This document shows positions 1 through 8,550 of a stretch of DNA of 39,518 bases, piece after piece. Origin of the DNA: Clostridiales bacterium (lineage in GTDB: Bacteria; Bacillota; Clostridia; Oscillospirales; Acutalibacteraceae). The stretch covers positions 1 through 39,518 of the forward strand of contig DXYF01000019.1 in assembly GCA_019415945.1 (NCBI GenBank). Direction: 5' to 3'. A program made the position numbers and the translations under genes. Numbering within the stretch: position 1 is the first letter of the stretch; each line of letters starts with the position of its first letter. The notes beneath the pieces were generated by a model. The model worked only from the letters and a program-made list of their open reading frames with translations. It had not been told where the DNA came from and searched no databases.

Positions 1-23
1 AATTTCAGAGTTCTCGGATTGAT

Positions 24-55
24 TTACCACTTACTTTTTATCATGCCTCCTTTGT
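24..55 (-). other. Ribosome binding site and start at the left edge, possible truncated gene
   Basis: On the minus strand an AGGAGG (50-55) lies just ahead of an ATG (42-44), but this frame reads only MIKSKW before a TAA at 24-26. A GTG at 28-30 opens another frame that stays open to the window edge, though it is about 15 nt from the AGGAGG. Either a leader peptide precedes the next gene or that gene starts at the GTG. Too little is visible to name it. The stretch 56-122 is AT-rich and would hold its promoter. Confidence 0.25.
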
Positions 56-122
56 TTTCAGCTATTTTTATAAGTAAGCTATGATCCCTTAAGATACAAA
101 TAAATATTATATATTTAAAAGT

Positions 123-149
123 CGGGCGGCAGTTATCTGCTGCCGCCCG
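123..149 (-). terminator. Terminator of the malEFG operon
   Basis: A perfect 10-bp stem (CGGGCGGCAG at 123-132 with CTGCCGCCCG at 140-149) with a 7-nt loop lies 20 bp beyond the malG stop. On the minus strand it is followed by ACTTTTAAAT, a modest T-tract. Confidence 0.85.
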
Positions 150-168
150 TTAGCATTAAATATTATAA

Positions 169-1032
169 TTATCCCTTTACGCCGCCGGCTGTAACGCCTT
201 CAACATAATACTTCTGCATCTTGAGGAAGAGAAGCGTAATAGGAACTGCTACTACAACAGAACCTGCAAGGAATTGCTTGTAATAGGTATTGATAAAGTC
301 ATTTGACAACATCTTCTGCAATCCGATAGCAACTGTATAATACTCAATGTTATCGCCCATGATAATCTTGGCAAGAATAAAGTCTGTCCAAGGACCGATA
401 AATGAAGTAAGTACGGTATAAACTACGATCGGTTTTGACATCGGAAGAATAATCTTCCAGAAGATTTGGTTTTTAGTAGCACCGTCTATGGTTGCAGCCT
501 CGTCAAGTGCTCTCGGAACGGTATCAAAAAAGCCTTTTGAAATCTGGAAGCCGAGACCTGCACCGCAGCTGTAACAAATAACAAGAGCTACAAGAGTGCC
601 GGTAAGATTCATTGCCTTTAACAGGTAGTAAATAGCAATCATCGTCATAAATCCCGGGAACATTCCGAGGATCATTCCGACATTCATAAATTTTTTACGA
701 GATTTAAATCTCAGTCGGCTGAATGCATAACTTACCATAAGAACAGATACTGTTGCAATAATACAGCTGAAAATAGCAACAATCAGTGTATTAAGGAACC
801 ACTTCGGGAAGTTAATTGATGCACTTCCGCCTGCACCTGTAAAGAGGTCTATGTAGTTTTGTAAAGTCCACTCACGGGGAACAAGATAATCAACCGCAAT
901 AAGACCCTCAGCTCTGAAAGAGTGCATAACGAGGTAAACAAACGGAGAAATCCAGATGATACCCAAAATAATGAGCAAGGCATATATAAGAGTGTTTGAA
1001 ACAACTCTTCTTAACTTGTAACTTTTTATCAT
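169..1032 (-). CDS. malG: Maltooligosaccharide ABC transporter permease, MalG type
   Basis: This is one of the two membrane-spanning subunits of a carbohydrate ABC importer (CUT1 family, MalG/GanQ-like) that moves maltose or maltodextrins across the cytoplasmic membrane. The 287-residue protein has about six hydrophobic helices, the first at residues 12-35. The cytoplasmic EAA loop that docks the ATPase is intact at about residues 178-201 (EAATIDGATKNQIFWKIILP). The start overlaps the malF stop by four bases (ATGA), so the two are translationally coupled, and a strong terminator follows. No ATPase gene is present; the complex presumably uses a shared MsmK/MalK-type ATPase encoded elsewhere. 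The family is certain from the EAA loop. The substrate is inferred from similarity to MalG-type permeases and the nearby pullulanase. Confidence 0.9.
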   Translation of the reverse strand: MIKSYKLRRVVSNTLIYALLIILGIIWISPFVYLVMHSFRAEGLIAVDYLVPREWTLQNYIDLFTGAGGSASINFPKWFLNTLIVAIFSCIIATVSVLMVSYAFSRLRFKSRKKFMNVGMILGMFPGFMTMIAIYYLLKAMNLTGTLVALVICYSCGAGLGFQISKGFFDTVPRALDEAATIDGATKNQIFWKIILPMSKPIVVYTVLTSFIGPWTDFILAKIIMGDNIEYYTVAIGLQKMLSNDFINTYYKQFLAGSVVVAVPITLLFLKMQKYYVEGVTAGGVKG

Positions 1033-2531
1033 GAGAACGCCTCCTCATCTCTCATAGATTTAGAATTATTGTAAATAAGGAGTGACAGCGTTGCACAAAC
1101 AATAAATACAAGAATACCTATTGCCGCAGCAAGACCGTAGTCCTGCGAATTCATTGTCAGGTTAAACAACCATGTTACAAGAATATCCGTTCGTCCCGCC
1201 TGATAGAATTCCTCTGTAGACGGACCACCGCCTGTCAACAGGAAGATTACATTAAAGTTGTTAATATTACCGACAAACGAAGTAATGAGCTGCGGTGTGG
1301 TAACAAATATCATGTAAGGAAGCGTAATCTTTGTGAAAGTCTTAACAGGACCGGCACCGTCAATACGAGCCGACTCATACAAATCCTCCGGAATATTCAT
1401 AAGAATACCCGACATTGAAAGAATCGTGTACGGGATACCAACCCACAGGTTTACAATTATTACCGTCATTCTTGCCATCAGCGTTGTGCTGTTCAAGAAC
1501 TGAATCTGCGGGTTTACACCGCCGTTAAAGAAAGAAAGAATAATATTGATTGCACCGTTTGTCTGGAGCATCTGGTTCATAAGAAGAAGTGATACGAACT
1601 GCGGAACAGCAATAGCGATTACAAAAAGTGTTCTCCACAAAGCTTTAAGCTTTATGCCCTTTTTGTTAATCATAAGAGCCACAATCATACCGAGTATGTA
1701 GTTAGAGAATGTAGCAACTACAGCCCATATCAATGTCCATTTTGTAAGCTCAATAAAGGTGGTAGCCTTTGTTGCACTGTCAACAAAATTAAACAGCGAA
1801 CCAAAGTTATCGAAACCTATCCAGGTAAACAAAGTTCCCGGAGGAAGGTGTGATTGGTCATAGTTAGTAAATGCGATAAGCACCATGAATATGAGCGGCA
1901 ATATGTTGAATATGCTGATCATAAGAACAGGAAATGAAAGCAGGGTAATGTGATATTTTCCGTCAAGGAACTCTTTCACATCGGTTTTGAGCGAAGTAGG
2001 CTTTTTGCCCTCGGCTCTCATCACCTGATGGCGATATGCGTCCTTAATGTTTGCAATGTAAATAGCAAAAACAACAACCGTAACTACTATAGTAAGCACG
2101 GAATACAGCAGGATAAGCATTGAGTTATCACCGTAAACAGTTTCAGGGATACCCATTTCGTTAAAGTCCTGATGTGTTTTTACTGTACCGAGTGTGTTGA
2201 ACTTCTGCAAATAAGTCCAACCGAAGAAAACCATGAAAAGTATATAAAGTACTTCTACTAAGAAAAATAAAATTCCCTTGTAATATTTACCCTTGTGTAT
2301 ATCGCCTACACCGAATATTAGATAGGAAAGTTTTGTAGCCCAGTCACCCTTAACAAAGGTAACTCCGTAGTTTTTAAAGCCTTTGCCAATACCTGTAAAA
2401 AATCTTACAATCGCCATGCCTATTGCTTTAAAAAATTTAGCTACAGCACGGGGAACATTGAAGATAAAATTCTTAAAATTATAGGCAAACCTCTGAAACG
2501 GATTGAGCTGTTTGTATTCTACATATGTCAT
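1029..2531 (-). CDS. malF: Maltooligosaccharide ABC transporter permease, MalF type
   Basis: This is the second permease subunit of the same importer, 500 residues, longer than the usual 290-residue CUT1 permease because of an N-terminal extension with two extra hydrophobic segments (about residues 90-115 and 135-165), as in MalF proteins. The EAA loop is at residues 386-405 (ESARIDGAGPVKTFTKITLP). An AAGGAGAG ribosome binding site precedes the ATG. It lies 218 bp behind malE, separated by a hairpin, and overlaps malG by ATGA. The extended N-terminus argues for a maltodextrin-type rather than a generic sugar permease. The exact substrate is inferred. Confidence 0.9.
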   Translation of the reverse strand: MTYVEYKQLNPFQRFAYNFKNFIFNVPRAVAKFFKAIGMAIVRFFTGIGKGFKNYGVTFVKGDWATKLSYLIFGVGDIHKGKYYKGILFFLVEVLYILFMVFFGWTYLQKFNTLGTVKTHQDFNEMGIPETVYGDNSMLILLYSVLTIVVTVVVFAIYIANIKDAYRHQVMRAEGKKPTSLKTDVKEFLDGKYHITLLSFPVLMISIFNILPLIFMVLIAFTNYDQSHLPPGTLFTWIGFDNFGSLFNFVDSATKATTFIELTKWTLIWAVVATFSNYILGMIVALMINKKGIKLKALWRTLFVIAIAVPQFVSLLLMNQMLQTNGAINIILSFFNGGVNPQIQFLNSTTLMARMTVIIVNLWVGIPYTILSMSGILMNIPEDLYESARIDGAGPVKTFTKITLPYMIFVTTPQLITSFVGNINNFNVIFLLTGGGPSTEEFYQAGRTDILVTWLFNLTMNSQDYGLAAAIGILVFIVCATLSLLIYNNSKSMRDEEAFS

Positions 2532-2682
2532 ATAAGCTCTCCTTAATAAAGTCTGCTAATCTCACTTTTAATACCCAAACGGGCAATCGTTTTCACGCCG
2601 TTTTATAATAAAACAGTTGCCGACAAAAATACAATCGGTCTGATTAGCTTAAATCAGCCTTGCAAAAATTTTCATCTTGATT

Positions 2683-2710
2683 GGGGCACCCCGCTTTAGC
2701 AAAGTGCCCC
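2683..2710 (-). terminator. Intercistronic hairpin between malE and malF
   Basis: GGGGCAC (2683-2689) pairs with GTGCCCC (2704-2710), with a small inner GC-TTTA-GC stem. It lies 40 bp after the malE stop and about 150 bp ahead of malF. There is no long T-tract on the minus strand, so it is more likely a partial terminator or 3'-end stabiliser that lets the binding protein be made in excess over the permeases, a common arrangement in binding-protein operons. Confidence 0.6.
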
Positions 2711-2749
2711 GCATAATAAATAAAGATATTTAATGTCAGCTAAAACCTA

Positions 2750-4081
2750 TTAGCCCTCGTCACGGATATTTGTGATTGTATCCTGGAGAAGCTTCTTAGT
2801 TGCATCTGTATCCTCAGGATCCCACTCATCAGCAACAATCTTGTTACCGAGGTTACCCATAGGAGTCCAGAATGTAGAAGCAATGTTAACCTGTGTGCAA
2901 GAGTTAAGCGACTGATCCTTGATTGCGTTAAGAACAGCACTCTCTGTTACAAGCGGATCTTTCTGAACATTAATATTTGAAGGACCCCAGCCGAGTTCTT
3001 CTGTTCTCTGTTTCTGGCAATCCTCACCTGCAAGATAGAGAGCAAGAATCTGAGCAGAAGCAGGATACTGTGAAGAACCGTTTACGCCGATATACTTGTA
3101 ACCGAACATTGAAACGAGCTGCTTATCTTCGCCGTCAACATTGATTGTAGGAAGCTTAGCTGCACCGAACTTCTCGCCGAGTGATTCCATGTTAACAGCA
3201 GTATCCCATGAACCGTCAACACCTGCACCGCATGTGCCGTTAGCAAAACCTGAAGCAACATTCTTTACATTAAGAGATGTAAATGTGCCCTTGTACTCTT
3301 TGATAAGTCTTGCGAAAGCCTGAAGTGTCTTAACAGCTTCGTCCTCGTCATAGTCAACGAACTTCTGCGTAATACCGTCGTCCTCAAGACCGTCAATCTT
3401 AACGCCTGCTGTGAAAGCAAAAGTACAAGCGTAGAAACCGTCGCCTGCATCAAAGATGAACTTCTTATCTGCTTTCTTACAAGCCTCTAAAGTACCCTCA
3501 AGAGTCTTTGCATCTTCAGCTGTAACTACTGTGTTGTCGTAAACAAGGTAATAGCCGTTATCGTTTGTTTCAGGATAAGCATAAAGTGTATCCTCACCGT
3601 CAGCATTTTTAAGTGTGCCGGCTTTAACTGTATCTTCGGAGTTTGTACTTGTTACATAATCAACAAAGCCCTTAGCTACAGGAGCGATAACGCCCGCGTC
3701 AACGAGCTTGTTAAGCTGGTCACTGGGCAAACTGAATACATCGGCAGCAACCGATGCGTCGTTGAGCATCTGAGTAGCAGCGTCAGGCTCACCCTGTGCA
3801 ATAACAGTAATGTCAAAAGTCTTTTCAGAGTAAACTTCCTTAAACTCTTCAATCTGCTGCTTAATAAGGCTTACTGCAGCGTCAGGAGCCCAAACCTTAA
3901 GCTTAATGTTGTCTTCATCACCGAAGTACTTATAGTCAACGACTGCGGAATCAATACCGGCAGCCTGAGAACCCTGTGAAGAACCGGATCCTGAATTTGA
4001 ACTTGATGTGTCCCCGCCGCATCCTGCAAACGCAGTTGCCGTAAGCACACCGGCCATAAGAATGGCAAGAATCTTTTTCAT
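2750..4081 (-). CDS. malE: Maltooligosaccharide-binding lipoprotein, MalE type
   Basis: This is the extracellular solute-binding subunit of the importer, 443 residues. The signal peptide ends in a lipobox (AFAGC, cysteine 21), so it is lipid-anchored to the outer face of the membrane. A Ser/Gly-rich linker (24-40) precedes a family 1 extracellular solute-binding domain. It is the first gene of malE-malF-malG and has a good ribosome binding site (AGAGGG, 8 nt from the ATG) and its own promoter. The binding domain resembles maltose/maltodextrin-binding proteins, which fits a starch degrader taking up the products of the pullulanase encoded about 9 kb away. Substrate assignment is inference; the lipoprotein and family calls are directly supported. 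Confidence 0.88.
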   Translation of the reverse strand: MKKILAILMAGVLTATAFAGCGGDTSSSNSGSGSSQGSQAAGIDSAVVDYKYFGDEDNIKLKVWAPDAAVSLIKQQIEEFKEVYSEKTFDITVIAQGEPDAATQMLNDASVAADVFSLPSDQLNKLVDAGVIAPVAKGFVDYVTSTNSEDTVKAGTLKNADGEDTLYAYPETNDNGYYLVYDNTVVTAEDAKTLEGTLEACKKADKKFIFDAGDGFYACTFAFTAGVKIDGLEDDGITQKFVDYDEDEAVKTLQAFARLIKEYKGTFTSLNVKNVASGFANGTCGAGVDGSWDTAVNMESLGEKFGAAKLPTINVDGEDKQLVSMFGYKYIGVNGSSQYPASAQILALYLAGEDCQKQRTEELGWGPSNINVQKDPLVTESAVLNAIKDQSLNSCTQVNIASTFWTPMGNLGNKIVADEWDPEDTDATKKLLQDTITNIRDEG

Positions 4082-4130
4082 TGGAATATCCCTCTTTCAA
4101 AAAATTTTAAAAAATGGTTTATGGAGCAAA

Positions 4131-4144
4131 TTGCACAAACGCAA
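4131..4144. promoter_or_regulatory. Operator-like dyad in the malE leader
   Basis: TTGC-ACAAAC-GCAA is an inverted repeat just downstream of the malE -10 box. Its position and GCAA half-sites fit a LacI/MalR-type repressor site. The TTTGTGCA half recurs on the other strand at 4299-4306 and 4324-4331, so the divergent malE-murE region holds three copies of the motif. No regulator gene is visible nearby. Confidence 0.45.
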
Positions 4145-4162
4145 CTCATTTCCACTACATAA

Positions 4163-4191
4163 ATAATATCAAAAAAGCAACGAAATTTCAA
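4163..4191 (-). promoter_or_regulatory. malE promoter
   Basis: TTGAAA (4186-4191) and TATTAT (4163-4168) are 17 nt apart on the minus strand, about 80 nt ahead of the malE start. The rest of 4192-4491, between the divergent malE and murE, is very AT-rich and holds nothing else clear apart from the repeated TTTGTGCA motif. Confidence 0.65.
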
Positions 4192-4491
4192 CTACCTTTG
4201 TACTTTTTATCTATATTGTTAAATTTAAACTTAATTTTTATGCAACATTACTTAAGTTTTTTAGTTTTTCGTCTAATTAAACAAAACTAATACGATTATT
4301 TTGTGCAAATTGTTTATAGCTTGTTTGTGCATTTTATCCAATAGCAAACACAGACAATTAATATAACGGATATTTCTGTTTTTTTACATATTTAAATTAT
4401 ATTTCAAATTAATCTGTTATTAAGATTTTTTAGTGGAATTTCAACAATTTACACATTTGCTAAAAAATTCTATATTTTTTCTGTTATCAAG

Positions 4492-4520
4492 TTGTAATAA
4501 AAGTACATAATTGGTATAAT
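4492..4520 (+). promoter_or_regulatory. murE promoter
   Basis: TTGTAA (4492-4497), a 17-nt spacer and a perfect TATAAT (4515-4520) lie 35 nt ahead of the murE start, which has a GGAGGAG ribosome binding site. Confidence 0.75.
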
Positions 4521-4554
4521 TAAGTGTAGATTAAATTTTCGGCGGAGGAGTAAT

Positions 4555-6027
4555 ATGAAACTTAAAGATCTTCTTATTAATATTGAATATACTGTTAAAA
4601 ACAATATAAATCCCGAAATAACCGATATTATTTACGATTCCAGAAAGGTTACAAATGGCTGTGTGTTTGTTTGTTTAAAAGGTTACACCTCAGACGGTCA
4701 CAAATACGCAAAGTCAGCCGTTGACAACGGTGCCGCAGCACTTGTCATAAGTGATGAACTTGACTTTGATGTTGATAAAGATATTGCTGTAGTTAAAACC
4801 GAAAATTCGAGACTTGCTCTTGCTCTTATGAGTGCCGAGTTTTTTAGACATCCTGAAAAGGAACTAAAAACCGTAGCAATTACCGGTACTAAGGGCAAAA
4901 CAACTACAACGGCAATGGTTGCGGAAATTTTTGAACAATCCGGAATAAAGTGCGGTACTATCGGCACACTGGGTATTGTTTACAACGGCAAAACTTATAA
5001 AACAGAAAACACTACTCCTGAATCATATGAAATTCAAAAGGCAATGCGTGATATGGTAAATGCAGGATGCGGTGCAATGGTAATAGAAGCATCATCAATC
5101 GGTCTGAAACACCATAGGCTTGCGGGAATTGAATTTGACGCAGGAATCTTTACCAACTTTTCAGACGACCACATAGGCGGAGTAGAACATAAGGATATGG
5201 ATGAATATCTGTACTGCAAAAGTCTGCTTTTCCGTCAATGCAGGCTTGCCGCTGCAAATATAGATGACCCAAACTGGCAAAAAATCACAAATGATGCGAA
5301 AAATCCTGTTCTTACATTTGGTTTTTCCGAAAACGCTCAGCTAAGAGCAAAAAATGAACATCTGCTGTCGAACGGCGGATTTATAGGCGTTCACTTTGAC
5401 ACCGAGGGAATAAAAGAACTTTCCGTTGATGTAGGCATTCCCGGAAAGTTCAACGCCTACAACGCTCTTGCGGCAATTTGTGCTGTTTCTTTCTTTAACA
5501 TTGATGATGAATACATTATTAAAGGATTAAAAAATGCAAAGGTCAAGGGCAGAGTAGAACCCGTCAAAGTCCCCGGTAATTACACTCTTTTAATAGATTA
5601 TGCACACAACGCATTGTCTATGGAAAATGTGTTGACGACGCTTCGCCAGTACAACCCCAACCGACTTATTACTATGTTCGGTGCAGGCGGAAACAGACCT
5701 AAAGTACGCCGATACGAAATGGGTGAGGTTTCGGGAAAACTCAGCGATTTATCGGTTATCACGGAGGATAATTCCCGTTTTGAAGATGTAATGGATATAA
5801 TTGAGGATATAAAAACAGGTATTAACAAAACAAACGGAAAGTATGTTGTTGTACCAAACCGCAAAGACGCAATAAGATATTGTATGGAAAATGCAGAGGA
5901 CGGAGATATTATCGTTCTTGCGGGCAAAGGTCATGAGGATTATCAGGAAATCAAGGGTGTAAAATACCATATGGATGAGCGTGAGCTTATTGCAGAGATA
6001 ATTTCTGAACAAAACAGAAGTGTGTAA
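4555..6027 (+). CDS. murE: UDP-N-acetylmuramyl-tripeptide synthetase, MurE type
   Basis: This cytoplasmic Mur ligase adds the third amino acid to UDP-MurNAc-L-Ala-D-Glu in peptidoglycan synthesis. The 490-residue protein has the usual three domains: N-terminal UDP-binding (1-105), ATPase with the P-loop GTKGKTTT (111-118) and the lysine expected to be carbamylated (K222), and C-terminal ligase domain with GKGHEDYQ (457-464). At the position that reads DNPR in meso-DAP-adding enzymes this protein has DNSR (405-408). The arginine is kept, so meso-DAP remains the likely substrate, but the Pro-to-Ser change makes it uncertain. It stands alone, outside any division cluster, so a second MurE could exist elsewhere in the genome. 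It has its own promoter and terminator. Confidence 0.9.
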   Translation: MKLKDLLINIEYTVKNNINPEITDIIYDSRKVTNGCVFVCLKGYTSDGHKYAKSAVDNGAAALVISDELDFDVDKDIAVVKTENSRLALALMSAEFFRHPEKELKTVAITGTKGKTTTTAMVAEIFEQSGIKCGTIGTLGIVYNGKTYKTENTTPESYEIQKAMRDMVNAGCGAMVIEASSIGLKHHRLAGIEFDAGIFTNFSDDHIGGVEHKDMDEYLYCKSLLFRQCRLAAANIDDPNWQKITNDAKNPVLTFGFSENAQLRAKNEHLLSNGGFIGVHFDTEGIKELSVDVGIPGKFNAYNALAAICAVSFFNIDDEYIIKGLKNAKVKGRVEPVKVPGNYTLLIDYAHNALSMENVLTTLRQYNPNRLITMFGAGGNRPKVRRYEMGEVSGKLSDLSVITEDNSRFEDVMDIIEDIKTGINKTNGKYVVVPNRKDAIRYCMENAEDGDIIVLAGKGHEDYQEIKGVKYHMDERELIAEIISEQNRSV

Positions 6028-6062
6028 TTTTAACTTCTTATTTCTTAATTAATATAAAGCGG

Positions 6063-6094
6063 AGGGACGGCAAAGCAAATGCTATGCCGTCCCT
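6063..6094 (+). terminator. murE terminator
   Basis: AGGGACGGCA (6063-6072) pairs with TGCCGTCCCT (6085-6094), with an inner AGC/GCT stem. TTATTCT follows. It lies 36 bp after the murE stop. Confidence 0.75.
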
Positions 6095-6350
6095 TATTCT
6101 AAATCTCTGCTTATCAAATTATGAAACAACCAGAGGTATCTTTCACTCAGAGGGGGAGTGATAGAAGCCGAAAAAAACAAATAGCGTTTACAATATCTTG
6201 CGGCGGGAACAGCGTGGAACACACACCGCAGATTGAAAGATACGGAACAATAACAGACATGATATCGAGATATCGAGATATCAAACATCTGCCCCGCCTC
6301 CCTGTTTTGAGTCTTGAATTTGACCGACAAACCAGAAGTTGTGATGAAAA
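6095..6350. other. Stretch without a convincing gene, with a short GATATCGA tandem repeat
   Basis: Open frames exist on both strands here (6094-6354 minus, 6121-6390 plus), but neither has a ribosome binding site or a recognisable protein and they mirror each other, so neither is called. The stretch contains GATATCGA repeated twice plus GATATC (6261-6282), which is also self-complementary and would form a hairpin or dimer site. Confidence 0.4.
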
Positions 6351-6749
6351 TCACCCATGGAATAAATGGTATAAATTATATCCAAAATAGTACCATATCT
6401 CATTCCAATGCGGATATATGGCGGCAATAGCACATACGGAAACAATTATAATGACAACTACAATTATTTTCCTGCGTATCTTGGCTTTCTGTGCCAGTTG
6501 TTCGTTTAATAACGCTAATTGCGAAGTAATTTCGCTTGCATTTTCGTTTTGTTCAATTTTGTTTCCCAACAACTCACTCACAGATGTGTCAAACAAATTC
6601 GCAATGCGTATAAGCATTGCGGCATCGGGAACAGACAGACCTTTCTCCCATTTGGAAATAGTTTGCCGTACTACATTTAATTGTTGTGCAAGTACCTCTT
6701 TGGGCATTCCCTTTTGCTTGTGCAGTATTTTTAAGTTTTCTTTGAACAT
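6351..6749 (-). CDS. XRE-family transcriptional regulator with C-terminal membrane helix
   Basis: A 132-residue protein with an N-terminal Cro/C1-type helix-turn-helix (residues 5-60; the motif LAQQLNVVRQTISKWEKGLS is typical), a polar, probably coiled stretch (66-90) and one transmembrane helix (about 94-112) followed by a short aromatic tail. Such membrane-tethered XRE proteins are common in Firmicutes and are thought to regulate nearby genes in response to envelope signals; the target here is unknown. The start has a good AGGAG site 8 nt upstream. It is monocistronic, convergent with murE, and 193 bp after the pncB stop on the same strand. The DNA-binding call is firm, the role is not. Confidence 0.85.
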   Translation of the reverse strand: MFKENLKILHKQKGMPKEVLAQQLNVVRQTISKWEKGLSVPDAAMLIRIANLFDTSVSELLGNKIEQNENASEITSQLALLNEQLAQKAKIRRKIIVVVIIIVSVCAIAAIYPHWNEIWYYFGYNLYHLFHG

Positions 6750-6941
6750 GAAAAAACTCCTCTCTCGCTTGTTTTCACATGCTCATTATAGTTGCTGAGA
6801 TCCAGTTGCCGCAAGCAACACAAATTAACATGTCCCATAAAACACCAAAATCACGATTTGTCGATTAGCCGATTATAAGATTAGCATATTTCCCCCGCAC
6901 CGATTGATAAAAACTTACATCAACAACAGATTATGTTATAT

Positions 6942-8384
6942 TTACACACCGTACACATTTAAAAGTATGTTTTTTATCTCATAAAGCTTTTTAGACAGGT
7001 CAACATAATATGTGTGAGGATTTTCAAATCTCTTTACTTCGTCCCACAAAAGTTCAATTTGAGCCTTGCAGAATTTAGCAATTTCTTGAATTGACGGTGA
7101 CTCATACACACATTTTCCGTTTTTAAATATCGGCACAAGCAGCTCCTTTGCAGTAAAGTCAGTCAGCGTCTTTGTTTTCCATGTTGCATTTGGATCGAAA
7201 ATAGTGTGCGGCACTGATCCGTCAACCACCTCATCATACACGCACAACTCATCTGCAAGAGCTTTTCCGCTCTCGTTGTCATAATATCTGTAAACCTTTT
7301 TAAAATGAGGATTTGTAATTTTAGCCGTATTTTCGCTGACCTTAATTTTGGGAACAATTTCTCCTCCCTCATTTTCAACAGCAACAAGCTTATACACTCC
7401 TCCGAACACAGGAGAGCTTGAAGATGTAATGAGCCTTTCTCCCACTCCGAAGGTATCAACCTTGGCTCCCTGCATCATCAAGTCGCGGATAAGGTATTCA
7501 TCAAGTGCGTTTGACGCAGTTATCTTACAGTTTTGAAGTCCTGCATCATCAAGCATTTTTCGTGCTTTTTTGGAAAGATACGATATATCGCCCGAATCAA
7601 GTCTTATGGAGAATTCCGTTTTGCCCTTCGGAACAAGCACTTCTTTAAACACCTTAATGGCATTAGGCACTCCGCTCTTGAGGGTATTATAGGTATCTAC
7701 AAGAAGCGTAGGATTATCGGGATAAAGCTCGCAGTATGCCTTAAAAGCGTCATATTCGCTGTCAAACATCTGAATCCATGAATGAGCCATGGTTCCCCCC
7801 GCAGGCACGCTGTAGAGCTTATCAGTCAAGGTACAAGCCGTGCCGACGCATCCGCCGATAAACGCAGCCCTCGCACCGTCAACGGCACCGCTCACTCCCT
7901 GTGCACGCCTTGAGCCGAATTCAATTACGGCTTTGCCCTGTGCAGAACGCACAATTCTGTTTGCCTTGGTTGCTATAAGCGTCTGGTGATTCAGCGTGAG
8001 AAGCACGAATGTTTCGATAAGCTGTGCTTCAACGGCAGGAGCCTTAACCGTCATAATAGGCTCATTCGGAAACACCGGCGTACCCTCGGGCACGGCGTAA
8101 ATATCACCGCTGAATTTAAAATTTTTAAGGTACAAAAGAAAATCCTCGTCAAAAATCTTTTTTCCCCGCAAAAATTCAATATCGCTTTCATCAAAATGAA
8201 GATTTTTTATGTAATCAATAACTTGTTCCAATCCTGCGGCTATTGCAAAACCGCCGTTGTCGGGGACTTTGCGAAAAAACACATCAAAATAAACATTTTG
8301 TTCATAAAAGCCGTTCTTAAAATATCCGTTAGACATTGTAAACTCATAAAAATCACACAACATCGACAAATTTCTGTTTTCCAT
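6942..8384 (-). CDS. pncB: Nicotinate phosphoribosyltransferase
   Basis: This enzyme converts nicotinate plus PRPP to nicotinate mononucleotide (ATP-assisted), the entry step of the Preiss-Handler NAD salvage pathway. The 480-residue protein has the family N-terminus (MLCDFYEFTMSNGYF), the sugar-phosphate motif region EFGSRRAQG (155-163) and the histidine that is transiently phosphorylated, GTMAHSW (H201). The start was placed at 8384 rather than at the in-frame start at 8432, because AGGAGG lies 7 nt ahead of this ATG and the homologous N-terminus begins here. It is divergent from a zinc-ribbon/nicotinamidase pair, so the two units together take nicotinamide to NaMN. A 9-bp inverted repeat in the shared upstream region could be a common operator. 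Confidence 0.93.
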   Translation of the reverse strand: MENRNLSMLCDFYEFTMSNGYFKNGFYEQNVYFDVFFRKVPDNGGFAIAAGLEQVIDYIKNLHFDESDIEFLRGKKIFDEDFLLYLKNFKFSGDIYAVPEGTPVFPNEPIMTVKAPAVEAQLIETFVLLTLNHQTLIATKANRIVRSAQGKAVIEFGSRRAQGVSGAVDGARAAFIGGCVGTACTLTDKLYSVPAGGTMAHSWIQMFDSEYDAFKAYCELYPDNPTLLVDTYNTLKSGVPNAIKVFKEVLVPKGKTEFSIRLDSGDISYLSKKARKMLDDAGLQNCKITASNALDEYLIRDLMMQGAKVDTFGVGERLITSSSSPVFGGVYKLVAVENEGGEIVPKIKVSENTAKITNPHFKKVYRYYDNESGKALADELCVYDEVVDGSVPHTIFDPNATWKTKTLTDFTAKELLVPIFKNGKCVYESPSIQEIAKFCKAQIELLWDEVKRFENPHTYYVDLSKKLYEIKNILLNVYGV

Positions 8385-8475
8385 AGGCTGCCTCCTAAAA
8401 TAAATAAAATTATGCGCATCCGTATACGGCATATTTCTCTTAAACTCTTTTTTATAGTTTATTCCATTTTATACT

Positions 8476-8502
8476 TTTTGTAAAGAAAAAATATTTACAA
8501 AA
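8476..8502. promoter_or_regulatory. Inverted repeat between divergent NAD-salvage units
   Basis: TTTTGTAAA (8476-8484) and TTTACAAAA (8494-8502) are perfect inverted arms 9 nt apart. The right arm contains the -35 box of the plus-strand promoter, a position suited to a repressor acting on the NAD-salvage genes. I do not recognise it as a known NiaR or NrtR site. Confidence 0.45.
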
Positions 8503-8523
8503 GGCATATTTGCGTAGTATAAT
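8494..8523 (+). promoter_or_regulatory. Promoter of the zinc-ribbon/nicotinamidase operon
   Basis: TTTACA (8494-8499), an 18-nt spacer and a perfect TATAAT (8518-8523), 28 nt ahead of the first start codon. Confidence 0.65.
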
Positions 8524-8550
8524 TAAGTAAATACTGATAGGAGTGTTATT

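Noticed and set aside
6261..6282. GATATCGA repeats as a CRISPR or integration site
   Set aside because: Only two and a half 8-bp units without spacers; a simple tandem repeat explains it.
6094..6390. Overlapping open frames of about 86-89 codons on both strands
   Set aside because: No ribosome binding site at either start, no recognisable protein, and the two frames mirror each other across the same DNA.
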